Positions 1 through 10,778 of a stretch of 64,000 bases of DNA are shown here, in pieces (the first letter of the stretch is position 1; every line of letters starts with the position of its first letter). The position numbers and the translations under genes are program-made. Below the pieces are notes generated by a model. The model was not told the DNA's origin. It saw only the letters and a program-made list of their open reading frames with translations, and searched no databases. The stretch covers positions 620,001 to 684,000 of the forward strand of contig JBBELK010000315.1 in NCBI GenBank assembly GCA_037783545.1. Direction: 5' to 3'. The DNA is from Henricia sp. BOLD:AAB3569. Taxonomy: Eukaryota; Echinodermata; Asteroidea; Spinulosida; Echinasteridae.

Positions 1-1126
1 GGCAGGGGACGAATGGCTGCGGCAGGGAACGGAGTCTAGCGACCAAAATCGGACGTTGTCTGGGCGGCGAGTGACGATGTCTCGACGGAGCCCGGCAACA
101 AGGAACGAGGTCAGGCGGCTGGCGGTGGATTGGCTGGCGACAAAAAACGGTGGGTTGTGGCGACGATGACGTGGATCAGCGGCCGACATCATAGCCTGTG
201 TGTTTGCGGGTCGTATAAATAGTCGACTTCAAAAATAGTCAAAAAACGTCAAAAATTGTACAAAAAAGTTTAAAATTGTGGACCATCGTTTCAAAATCGT
301 AACCCATCCATGACCACCGTTGTAATGCCGCAGGTACTCGCAAACGACCCGCCATCAACAGTCATCACCCGTCACCCTCCAGACAAAATTCGCAAGCCAT
401 TGTCGCACCAAGGTCGTTACAATTTCGTTACTTGTCGCAATGTGTCGTCAGGGTTCGATATGTGACGTCACTTACAGATGTTTTGTCGTCAATGGTCGTT
501 GACAACGACTACCAACGAAATTGTGACGACCTCAAAACGACTAGAGACGGCCTCGCACGGCATGGAAACGTCAAGGGAATGAGGGTTGCGGTCTCCAACG
601 AAATCTTAACGGAATAACAACGAATTTTTTGCCGCCACAAAATTTTCAACATGTTGAAAATTTGCCGACGGACGCGACTGATGATTTCGGCCGTCTGCGG
701 TCGCCAGCGAATTCGTCAGCGACAATTGAAGGCAACACACGATGATTGGCGGTAAATTCACAATTGCAATTCGCAGCTTAACGTAGCTTGCCGTACCCCC
801 CTATTCGTCACAGTGTGAGCCAGCCTTAACCAACCCAACTGAAAACCAAGTCAAACAAACCCAGTCCAACGCAACGCAACGCAACGTAACGTAACGTAAG
901 GCACCACAATGCAACACAGCAGCACTCAAGTCGATATGAGTCAAAGCAAAAAGACCAAACGCAACAAATAACCCAAGAATCGCAACCTGGCGAAATGTAA
1001 TCTCATTAAAATGTACTCGCCGCATTGCCTTGACTCAATACTGTAACCTTGATATTAAGAGCACTATTGACACAACATTCTGAATATAACAAGGAACAAA
1101 TTATTGTTTTTGTTCCTAATGATACA
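1..1126. other. No gene seen; GTCG-rich repeat-like DNA
   Basis: The first 780 bp is rich in CGAC/GTCG words and lacks a plausible coding frame. It contains a 24-bp perfect palindrome (AAATTTTCAACATGTTGAAA...) at 640-663. It is probably a mobile-element interior whose left end is outside the window. Confidence 0.5.
868..899 (+). repeat. Pentamer microsatellite (GCAAC/GTAAC)
   Basis: Three to four GCAAC units followed by three GTAAC units. Confidence 0.8.
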
Positions 1127-1798
1127 AGGGCTGCGTTCAACATACGCGATAATTTGCAAACGTTGGGGCTAACGTTTTGCTCGATGTGGAACGGATAGTG
1201 CCAAAATACATTGTCAAGATGGCGGCGCCTACGGTGCAGCGGTCGACGGTAGCGACTTTGTAATGTGGCTCTCCGCTGCTTACCAAATTGTTAGGGAAAT
1301 GTGAGTTATGTGACACGTTGCCTTAGATTGTGTATCGTCAGCCATAAGGGAAAAACACGAAAGGTGCGATTTATTTGTTGCATATAAACATATAAAACAA
1401 GAAATGCGGAAAGCCTTATGCTCTGTTATAAACAGACATAGTATCTCCAGTTTCAAAACTAGAAACCAGCGTCTGTCATCTTTCATGTCGCGCGCGCCAT
1501 TTTGAAATGACTCGCGAACATCGCGAACAAGGGCCTGTTTTCGCGACCACAACCAGAAACATGTTTCTGACGTCATTAGTCATTACTGATTCAACTAATG
1601 AACGGCCTCGGTTGCTGCCGACCAAGCTGGCCATTGGTCCATTCCGCTCTTACGTCAGAAACATGTTTCTGATTGTGGTCGCGAAAACAGACCCCAAATT
1701 AACAAAGGTTTGTTGGCCAACGTTGGCGAACGTTAGTGGCGCACAATGCGTTCCACTCGAAATTGTTGGCCAAAAGAACGTACATTAATTGCAGCCCT
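1127..1798. mobile_element. 672-bp imperfect inverted-repeat element
   Basis: AGGGCTGC at 1127 is mirrored by GCAGCCCT ending at 1798. Degenerate inverted homology continues inward for about 80 bp (AACGTT, GATGTGGAACG / CGTTCCACTCG). A smaller hairpin element is nested at 1531-1694. No protein is recognisable. Confidence 0.55.
1531..1694. mobile_element. 164-bp hairpin MITE nested in 1127-1798
   Basis: Near-perfect arms of about 43 bp: CCTGTTTTCGCGACCACAA at left and its complement at right, both including the palindrome AGAAACATGTTTCT. The centre is about 75 bp. Confidence 0.75.
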
Positions 1799-3397
1799 AG
1801 TTCCTGTTACAACAAGGTAATCGGAAAAGTTTCAAGGACTTCTTATTAACGAGGTTTGTCTGTATTTCGTCCTGCGTCAATTTCACACAACCCTTAACTA
1901 ACACAATTCCCAACCCAAATAATCCCCGCACCGAATAAACGATAAATTCTGCTAATGAGGCAATTAGAGGATACTCATCGCGGGAGTTATTGGAACTATC
2001 TCCAGGAAGAGCCAATTTGCAGCGTATGATCCGCAGGGAAACGGGCAAATTGAGCAAATAAATCACACTTGCGACGAACAAAGGTCATTTGAAATTGATC
2101 TCGAAATTGCACCACGGTAATTTCGCCAAGGTTGTGGCTATTCAAACCAGAAACCTCGTTTGATCTGTCGTATTAATTATACTTCTCAAAATTAGATATT
2201 GTAATTAACATATGTCATTTAAAATGACACAAAACACAAACGAAGAAACAAGACTTACATACAGGTGTAGACGTACAAAGTTGAAAAACACGTCCAACGG
2301 ATGGAGCAACACTTTCGAAGTATTGCCATAATAATGCACGAAGTACTTGTACCCCAAAACGTCATTTCTCGCCCAATTTTCGAAGAGTATGACGGTGCCC
2401 AAGGCATCGCTGCGATTGCCATTTTTTTGTGAATTTCGTATCCACTTTTTAGTGGGTCATGTTTCGTTTGTATATTAACCAATATTTACGGGTTATTGTT
2501 CAAACAATGTCTTTTGTTTCCTGGGTATAAATTATACTGGTGGCAGTATAATTATAAGCCTTTGTACTGGCACGAGTTTAAACACAATACATAGTTCCGA
2601 CCTGTCAATCAAGCCGAACCCGCCGACCAATCGCAACAAAGCTAGCAGACATCGCCCACATAGGTCAAAGTGCATTGCCTCACAGCAACATCACGCGATT
2701 TTCTGCCGATACAATTTACAGTGTTGTATGCGGTGTTCCAGGTGAATTTTTGGTTTCAAGGCCAGGCGATTCGCTGTTCAAAAGTAAGAAAGCACGCATT
2801 TCACGATGACATCCCTGTATTACTGGCCCTTTACTCAGTGTGTTCTAAGATAACTGTCGACCCTGAAACATGAATACCTTTGAGTTTTCTCCAGTGAATC
2901 TGTGCTTTCCGTTGAAGGTCCCATTGGTTTGTGCAGTGTGTGTCGCCATTTCAACGATAGCGTGTGAGGCATAGCAACAATATCCAAGGGGCGGGGTTAA
3001 TTGGGCAATCTCGGAACTATGCATTATCAGAGTTGCAAGACCATGATCCAGGCTTTGTGTAAACGCCTACCTTTTGCAACATATTTCATTTTAGGGTCCA
3101 AAGGACGCTTTATCCTGAGATTAACTGAAGGTGTGCAATGTAAAATTAAAGAGCTAAGTGTGGTTTACCCTTGAGAAAGATAATTACCCAGCAACCTGCG
3201 TTAATATTTCATTTCGTGCAGTAATAATACAGAAACGGGCAGCTCCTGGCCTTTCGAGTGAATTAAATAATGTACACTTTACTGTGTAAGGACAAACTTC
3301 ATAAAAAAATTCATTACACTGAAGAACGATGCGAAAATACCGGGTCCTATAGTTGTGATAGCTATATCAATTTTTCTTAATTAGTGTTGAAAATTAA
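1799..3397. other. No gene seen
   Basis: A+T-rich DNA with only short open frames lacking codon structure or recognisable motifs. No clear repeat units. Confidence 0.5.
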
Positions 3398-3747
3398 TTT
3401 TCCTTGAATTTTGTATAATTGGAAAGCCCTGTTATTACTATTTACAATGATGTGTTATTTGTTACGATTAAGCAATTGGGGATGTGCAGCACAGCTGAAT
3501 ATTGGGGTGGGTGTAAAGTGAAATGTCACAGAATGCATTGCTATTGTTAACAAGTGTATTGATACATTCCCATCCCCCAAGCAAAAGGGAATGCACTGCG
3601 TGACAATATCAGTGAATTTGTAACATTTCATTTTACACCCACCCCGGTATTCAGCTGTGCTGCACATCTCCCGATTGCTTAGTCATAACAAATGACGAAT
3701 AAGAAGAATAACAGGGCTTTCCAATGACGCCATGTTCAAGGAAAATA
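3398..3747. mobile_element. 350-bp inverted-repeat MITE
   Basis: Arms: TTTTCCTTGAA, a ~10-bp gap, TTGGAAAGCCCTGTTATT, then TTTGTTA...AAGCAAT and GATGTGCAGCACAGCTGAAT, all mirrored at 3590-3747. The loop is about 60 bp. The outermost 20 bp are more diverged than the core. Confidence 0.75.
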
Positions 3748-3936
3748 ATTGGGCAACAAGAGAGAAATTGTCGGTCAAACTTGAGTTTCCGAACAAAAAG
3801 ATATACTGAAAAGTAATAAAAGTAATACAAATGTATTATTTTGCAAAGACATTCTTCTACGACATGCCAATAAAAACAGTTTGTCCAGTACACGTACATT
3901 TTGTTTTATTCTACATAATTTCAAAGTCATTTTTCT

Positions 3937-4360
3937 CAGCGGTGCTCTGAGAGTGCCATCCTACTTGTCTGGTTACCGAAATAATTTATCTTACCAAGTT
4001 TACTTATAACATGGATTATGTCGACTTCCTAGACTTAATAAAGTCGACTTGGTCAGATAATTGATTGCCAAGTCGATACGTTGTTATGTCGACTTCCCAT
4101 ATTTGAATTAGTCGACTTGGGGAGACAATTTGTTGTCAAGTCGGTTTGACTTACATTATTACCTCGCCAAGTCGACTTTAGAAAGGCGACTTGGCAACAA
4201 AGATATCTCGTCTAGTCGACTTTATCAAATCAAGGAAGTCGACTTGGCAACACAAATTATCTGACCATGTCGACATGTTCCACATTATAAGTCAACTTGG
4301 TGAGATAAATTATCTCGGTATCTAAACAGTAATTGGGATGGCACTCAAAGAGCGCCATAC
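3937..4360. mobile_element. Inverted-repeat element with AAGTCGACTT array
   Basis: Terminal inverted repeats of about 24 bp with some mismatches (left ...GTGCTCTGAGAGTGCCATC, right GATGGCACTCAAAGAGCGCC...), extended by AATAATTTATCT and its complement. Between them, AAGTCGACTT-type motifs recur roughly every 30-50 bp in alternating orientation (4018-4300). Each pair encloses a short A+T-rich spacer ending in 'gataattgattgccaag'-like words. Confidence 0.75.
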
Positions 4361-5295
4361 AATACGTTGAACTTTTATCATTATAAAATTAGGTATTTAT
4401 TGAAGTCTTTTGTTGGGCAGGGGTGGCTCGAAGCGGCGACAAAGCCCCTACCCCTCCTATCTCTCCCCGTAAACTGTGTCAGCTCCTGTCACTTCCAGGG
4501 CAATTTTGATTAAAAGATCTACACACAAACTGACACCTGAACCGGCCTGGAAGTCAACAGAATCCGCTCACAATGACAGTATAAATTGAATAATTTTTTT
4601 CATTAAAGCACCGACTTCTGTAAAGCAGGTTTGGGCATTTTGGGAAAAAAATAAGGATCTGCGCCATTCCGTGAAAACGGGACACACCGACACAGTGATC
4701 TACTTACGTCGTGACACTTCTGGAGTTGATTTGTTTTTAATGAACACCTGGCTTCAGAGAACTCAAAACATGACTAGAACGATTCAATAAACTAGTGTGC
4801 TATTCAAAATTACAATTTTGCTCGCAATGTAATTTGGATTAATTATATTTACGACTTGCACGGTCGCGTTCAAAACGAGGCTTTCCTGGCATACGTCATT
4901 TTTTTAACAATGGACAAAAGTCAACGTCACAGCAACCTACATGGTAACGACGCGAGGGAGCCATAATTGTTCATGCAGGTATAGCCCCGCTGCTTTGCCC
5001 TATTCACGCAAGTGGTGAATAGGGTGGGTATAGACCAGCAGCTATATTTTCCAGAAATGAACTGGCAACAACAAAATAATCGTAAGACAGGCCCAATACA
5101 TCATTTGCAAGGTGAAACATTTTACTGACTTCTGGAATAAGGCATAACGTAGGCCTATTCTAAAGCAGAATGTTGGAAAACAAGCCTGCAGAAATTTCAG
5201 CCACATAGATGCATCAGTGTACTTGCGAAAACCTTTCAATCAATTCCATGGGGACATTGACCGGTTACTCACCGATGGTATGGGCAATCAGAATC

Positions 5296-5656
5296 GTTGT
5301 GGGGACATTTTGTGTGTCCCCACAACGTTTTTTTCCTAAAACACACTTTTTGAAAGAGTGAATCCCTTTAAAATACTCTAAAAGAGTGAAAAAATAACTC
5401 TTTAAATCACTCCAAATAGAGTGATTTCTACTCTATTTACAGTAATTTTAGAGTGATTTTCACTCTATTTAGGGTTAAAGTAACTTTATAAATTGTCACT
5501 CTATTTAGAGTAATTTAGAGTGGTTTTCAATCTATTTAGGGGTGCTTTTAGAGTTATTAACCCCAACCCTAAACCTAACCCTATCTCTAAACCTAACCCT
5601 AATCTAATTTTCACTCTAAGTGGTTTTCACTGTATTTAGGGTGATGTCCCCACAAC
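5296..5656. mobile_element. 361-bp inverted-repeat element with ACTCTATTT array
   Basis: Bounded by GTTGTGGGGACA (5296) and TGTCCCCACAAC (to 5656). The left end is itself a hairpin (5296-5326). The interior is a tandem, self-palindromic array built on AGAGTGATTTTCACTCTATT-like units (5345-5540, 5605-5640) and includes a telomere-like block at 5560-5604. No coding potential. Confidence 0.75.
5560..5604. repeat. Degenerate telomere-like CCCTAA repeats
   Basis: About 45 bp made of CCCTAA/CCTAAC variants (ccccaaccctaaacctaac, then a second such run). Related TTTAGGGTT words occur at 5468 and 5636. The animal telomere unit is TTAGGG. This may be a derived form of the surrounding ACTCTATTTAGAGTG array and not a captured telomere. 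Confidence 0.5.
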
Positions 5657-5999
5657 TGTGTATTTGCTAGTGGGGTGTCTCAGCAAAACCTTTAAATTCC
5701 ACTGGCACGCATGTGTGTGTATATATGGTAAAAAAATGTGTGCTCGCACACATCTTTTTGAAAGACCACCTTCAGTTGTCAATTTCTTACATGCAGAAAG
5801 TACCATCTTGGACAACAATAAATGTATGGGGTGTTTATTACAATTGCTACCAACACTTCGAGTACGTTTTTCTTGTATATAATGAAGGAAACATTTAGGT
5901 CATTGCAAATGATATGATTGGCCTTTAAATGCCTGACTGTCCCCCTTACGTCGTTATAAAAAAATGATTCGACATAAAAACTATGACACCAAAACGTAT

Positions 6000-6489
6000 T
6001 TAAAGATAGTAGCCTATATATGATTGGTAAACTGTTACAAATAGTTTTATCCCCCCTGCGTGATTGAAGATATGCATGATTAAAACCAACCTGAGCAAAA
6101 ACCAGCTCCGTGCTTCGTCTAACATTTGAGAAAATAGTCAAAACAGTCATTTCGCCCCAAAACCACTTCGCCCTGAACCATTTCCCCCTGAACCACGGCC
6201 TGTGCACGAAGTGGTTTTGGGGCGAAGTAGCATTTGGGCGATGTAGTGTTTGGACGAAGTGATTTAGGGCGAAATGGCACTCGTGCCAAGTGGTTTTGGG
6301 GCGAATTGAATTTTCGTCTCATGAGACGAACAATAACTGTTTTACTCATTTCTCAAAGACTATAGCACTTCAGACAAAACCATTTCAGGGGAGGTTTTTT
6401 ACGGTCATCATGTTTATATTGTGTAAGTCGGGCGTAAATTTGTGAACATTTCTGATTTTTGAGATACCAATCATGTATACTGCCTTTAA
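6000..6489 (+). mobile_element. GGGCGAA-phrase MITE, copy 1
   Basis: Non-coding element of about 490 bp with imperfect terminal inverted repeats: TTAAAGATAG...ATGATTGGTA at left, and at right the complement of TTAAAGGCAGTATACATGAT. The centre (6145-6305) is a run of 12-19-bp phrases containing TTCGCCC at left and GGGCGAA at right, turning over at the CGGCCTGTGCACG core. It is followed by CGTCTCATGAGACG and a unique 3' third. Overlapping reading frames here are translations of the repeat. Confidence 0.85.
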
Positions 6490-7056
6490 CCGTTCTTAAA
6501 TTGGTTGGGAATTTCTTTGAAAGAAATAGTGACTTGGCGAAGCTGTTTTTACAAAAATGCATCAAAATGTCACACTTTGGCTCTCGTTTTATGGAAACAC
6601 ATCTGCAAAACAACGACTGCAAAAGTACCTGGAGCGGGACAGATGTGAACTAAACCTACGTTGTTTTCATAACTTCTTCATAAACACACCATCACAAACA
6701 ACGCCACACCGTCACAAACAACATATACAAGAGTCAAAATTGGCAAACCTTGGGCACATAGGCCATCATCTACGTGTAGGATTAAGAATAGGATAGGCCT
6801 CGGCGCTTTTTCTTTCCAACACAAATCCCACTGGCAAAATTAATTTAGCGCCGACAAATCCAATAAGCGTCTGTATATACACCTTTCGCCTGTAGGCGAA
6901 GACTGCTTTTTGTGACCGCGTAACCAAATTGGGCAGTCTATAGACGTAAGTAATCAACGTATTGTACATAATTAAAGGCCAGTTATGAAATATGCAGAAT
7001 GATGAATTTTTTAAAGGAACCCCAGGAACAGCAGCAACAACAGCATTATACATAAC

Positions 7057-7472
7057 TTAAAGATAGTATACATGATTGGTAAACCGTTTCATCCCCCTGT
7101 GAGATTGAAGCTAGGCATGATTAAAACCAACCTGAGCAAAAACCAGCCTGAACCACGGCCTGTGCACGAAGTAGTTTTGGGGCGAAGTGGCATTTGGGCG
7201 ATGTAGTGTTTGGACGAAGTAATTTGGGGCGAAATAGCACTCGGGCGAAGTGGTTTGGGGCGAAATGGCACTTGGGCGAAATGGTTTTGGGGCGAATTGA
7301 ATTTTCGTCTCATGAGACAAAAACTAATTGTTTTACTCATTTCTCAAAGAATATAGCAAAACCATTTCAGGGGAAGTTTTCTACAGTCATTAGTTTATAT
7401 TGTGTAAGTTAGGCGTAAATCTGTGAACATTTATGATTTTCGAGATTACCAATGATGTATACTGCCTTTAAA
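7057..7472 (+). mobile_element. GGGCGAA-phrase MITE, copy 2, inserted in another MITE
   Basis: Same ends and same phrase array as the copy at 6000, but lacking most of the left TTCGCCC half. It interrupts a member of the second MITE family: 'cataac' lies at its left and 'aagcaatgttgg' at its right, which are contiguous in other copies of that family. Both sides show TTAA, consistent with a TTAA target duplication. Confidence 0.8.
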
Positions 7473-7720
7473 AGCAATGTTGGTAAAAATGTAGCCACAT
7501 AGATGCAGTATAAAAAAAAAACTTTAAAATCCATGCATTGTTTTTGTGTAGAATGAATGGGGAAAATATCGTTTGCAAAAAAAACACAAAAAAAAACACA
7601 CACACATTCAGTCGGTTGGCAATTTTTCTCACCAAGGTACTACACGTATTTTACACGGGGAAAATATTTAGTGGGGGTTTTCTTGTCGAATCATGAAGTA
7701 AAATGTTGGGTCACTGCAAA
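7473..7720 (+). mobile_element. Second-family MITE, right piece of a split copy
   Basis: agcaatgttggtaaaaatgt, agccacatagatgcagtata, tcagtcggttggcaattttt and catgaagtaaaatgttgggt. Its 5' piece (attaaaggccagttatgaaa) lies at 6973-7056, left of the nested GGGCGAA MITE. Confidence 0.75.
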
Positions 7721-8076
7721 GGTATTGGGGCTTTGAGGGTGCTTTCGTCAACATTTCCCCCTCTTTTGATACAGATTTACATTATTGGTAAACTGTGAAA
7801 ACGGCGTTATCTCCATGTGTGATTGATAATGCGCATAATAAAAACAAACCTGTGTATAAGTCAGCTCAGTACCTCATTCCGAGAAAACAATGAAAAACTG
7901 TGTCTATGCTTTTAAGAAAATGTGCGAGGCCACCGTCCTATTTAGGCTGGTTCCCAGGCTATACTCACAGAAAATGGGACAACAATACCAAGGTAAAGTC
8001 AGGGCCCTAGTTTCGTTCATACGACGTGTTAAAATAACCTGTCCTAGTTTTAATCTTGAATAACCTCGTTATTCAA

Positions 8077-8556
8077 GATTTAAACCAATATTTTACGTCG
8101 TGTAAACACGGCCTGACAGATTTAACTGAGTGAGTTTCATCAGTTTTGTCCAAGAGGGTGATATTCAATGGCCATACAAAGAAAAACAAGTCAATTTCAG
8201 AATTCGCCACTTTCGACTTGGCCTCCTTCAATGTCGATACACCGCTGGAGACTGCAGAATGTGCATGCTGGAGCCGAAAGCTTCTAACGAAATGCAGGAT
8301 CACTCCAAATGTTATTGCAAACCATCTCGATCTCGATCGCTTCGAACATTTCATCCGGAGGTGCAAAGAGACCTTGGACATAGACAGTTTACTTGAAAAT
8401 GGCGGATGCCAAGTCGAAAGTGGCAAATTCTGAAAATGTTGGTGTTTTGTTTTCGTGTGGCTTTTAAATCTCACCCTCTTGTCCAAAACTAATGAAACTT
8501 ACTCAATAAAATGTGTCATGCCTTGTGTACATGATGTAAAAATGTGGTTTAAATCC
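8077..8556. mobile_element. 480-bp inverted-repeat MITE
   Basis: GATTTAAACCA at 8078 is mirrored near 8555, and homology runs about 90 bp inward through GTTTCATYAGTTTTG and AAGAGGGTGA. A second, inner pair (CCACTTTCGACTTGG / CCAAGTCGAAAGTGG) closes the hairpin at 8208-8425. At the left edge is a separate short palindrome (taatcttgaataa...ttattcaagatta). Confidence 0.75.
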
Positions 8557-8779
8557 GTTGGAAAATGAAAAAGTTAGTAGGACATGTTTTTTGACACATA
8601 GGACGCCCTTGTAAAACAAAGTGTGTACACAGGTTTATATAAATTCATCTCAATTTGTCATTTTCTTGTAAAAAAAAGATATAATCTCGGATGTAATAAT
8701 TGCATTGGAGAGTTGGAACTACTTCTATCTTCCGTGTGACTACGGTTTTTTTCTCGTCAAATGGTTGATTAAAACTCGA

Positions 8780-9156
8780 ACACACGACCTCCTGCATTTG
8801 AGAAAACAGTCAAAAAATGGTTTACAGTCACTTCTCCCCAAAACCACGTCGCCCCGAACCACAGCCTGTGCATGAAGTTGTTTTGGGGCGAAGTAGCATT
8901 TGGGCGAGGTAGCGTTTGGACGACGTGGTTTTGGGGCGAAGTGGTCCAGGGCGAGGAGGTTTTAGGGCGAAATGAATTTACGTTTCGCGAGACAAAAAAT
9001 TATTGTTTTGCTCATTTCTCAAAGACTATAGCACTTCAGACAAAACCATTTCAGGGGAAGATTTCTACCGCCATCTTGTTTATATTATGTAAGTTATGTG
9101 TAAATCTGTGAACATTTCTGATTCCTCGAGATACCAATCATGTATTCTACCTTTTA
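8780..9156 (+). mobile_element. GGGCGAA-phrase MITE, copy 3 (5'-damaged)
   Basis: Carries the central phrase array (8828-8975) and the complete 3' third ending near 9156. The left terminal repeat and the lead-in of the other copies are missing or unrecognisable. Confidence 0.75.
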
Positions 9157-9744
9157 AATGAATGTTTCCAGTGAAGCATTGCTGAAAAGGAAAACAAATG
9201 AATAAATAAAAAAGCTGTCAAAATTTTAAACATCTTTATTAATGCATAGTTTCGTTGTTTTGCGAGAGTTTGCGATAGCTAATTAAAACAATATACGGGA
9301 GAGAAAATTCCGCTAAATCTTCAATTTTACGCAATATTTGTTATGATATATTTACCACTGAAATGAAACAACCAAACTTGGGATAAGAGAAAAATCGATT
9401 TTGCTCTGATCCCAATGTTTGGTTGGTTCATCAATTTTATTAAAAGTTAAACCGTCCTCGAGGAAGAAAATAATCCTCAATAACGAGCTCTCGCTATTCT
9501 ATATGGACGCATCCTAGAAGCGAAGGATTGTGAAACACGTACAATGGCGTTGAATCAAATTACGAAAATTAAATTATTAGAAATAATCCTCATGCATTTG
9601 GCCTCGGGAAGTCAAAAGATATTTTATTGTGAGATTGTCCCCTCACCAGAAGAAAACATCTGAAATTCATTACGAGATTAGTTTTCGAGTGGGTTTATTG
9701 AAGGTCACTTTCGTGGCAGCCCGAAGGCTGAATTAGAAACGTTT

Positions 9745-10237
9745 TTAAAGATAGTATAGGGCCTACATGATTGGTAAACCGTTACAAACAAGTTTCATCT
9801 CCCTGTGTGATTAAAGATATGCATGATTAAAACCAACCTGAGCAAAAACCAGCTCCGTACTTCGTCTAACTTTTGAGAAAAAGTCAAAAAAGGGTTTGCA
9901 GTCATTTCGCCCCAAAACCACTTCGCCCAAAACCACTTCGCCCTGAACCATTTCGCCCTGTGCACGAAATCGTTTTTGGTGCGAAGTAGCATTTGGGCGA
10001 TGTAGTGTTTGGACGAAATGATTTGGGGCGAAATGGCACTCGGGCGAAGTGGTTTGGGGGCGAAATGGCACTTAGGCGAAAACTTTCTTTTGCTCATTTC
10101 TCAAAGACTATAGCACTTCAGACAAAACCATTTCAGGGGAAGTTTTCTACGGTCATCATGTTTATATTGTGTAAGTTAGGCGCAAATCTGTGAACATTTC
10201 TGATGTTCGAGATATCAATCATGTATACTGCCTTTAA
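9745..10237 (+). mobile_element. GGGCGAA-phrase MITE, copy 4
   Basis: Nearly full-length copy with both terminal repeats (TTAAAGATAG at left, CTGCCTTTAA at right). The array after the CTGTGCACG core has lost one phrase, and the CGTCTCATGAGACG block is deleted. Confidence 0.85.
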
Positions 10238-10267
10238 GATAAAACATTGCATAGGCGTAGGAGAGCG

Positions 10268-10336
10268 GGGGGGGGGGGGGGGGGGGGGCGGGGGGGAGGT
10301 GTGTGCAAAGATGTTTATTCCCCCCCCCCCCCCCCC
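10268..10336 (+). repeat. Poly-G run followed by poly-C run
   Basis: G21 or longer, a C, then more G (10268-10297), then a 20-base spacer and C16 (10321-10336). The two could pair as a stem or form separate four-stranded structures. Confidence 0.85.
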
Positions 10337-10404
10337 ACTTTTTTGCCTCCCATATATGATGTATCCACGAGGAAGGTATAATAACGCACTTAAGAGTACC
10401 GGTG

Positions 10405-10778
10405 GGGTACCGTGGCCGAGCGGTTTAGGTCATTGACTCGCAATCATAGGTGAAAACTTGGGGTTGCAGGTTCGAACCTCCCCACGGCTATGGTACCTGT
10501 GCCCTTGGGTAAGGCACTCAACCACACTAGCTCCATCCTTCGGAAGGGATGTAAAGCCGTTGGTCCAGTGTGTTATGTAATGGAAACGCACTCTAAAGAT
10601 CCCAGAGCATTCTTTCGTAAAGAGCAAGGGGGATCATCCCCGGTGTCTCTGGCCATTTTCTAATTCTGATTAGAATTCTTCATGGGTTTCCTCACGCTTG
10701 CGAGTGACAGTGCAATGAGCACTATTGAGGAATCCTTGGTATGAATACCAGAAAGAAATAATAATAATAATAATAATC
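10405..10778 (+). mobile_element. tRNA-derived SINE, near full length
   Basis: The head resembles a long-variable-arm tRNA (Ser/Leu type): box A GTGGCCGAGCGG near 10411 and box B GGTTCGAACC near 10469. Next comes a conserved central block (TGTGCCCTTGGGTAAGGCAC, CATCCTTCGGAAGGGATGTAA), then a 3' part ending in an (AAT)n tail at 10752-10777, typical of a LINE-copied SINE. Two diverged relatives lie at 31676-31950 and 44975-45260. Confidence 0.8.

Noticed and set aside
3937-4360. CRISPR-like array (regularly spaced AAGTCGACTT)
   Set aside because: Repeats are 10-bp, degenerate, in alternating orientation, spacers are similar to each other, and the DNA is eukaryotic.
5779-10097. Repeated FRPQTTSPECHFAPN / GEMVLGRNDC-like peptides
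   Set aside because: They are translations of the GGGCGAA/TTCGCCC phrase arrays in non-coding MITEs, and appear in several frames and strands.
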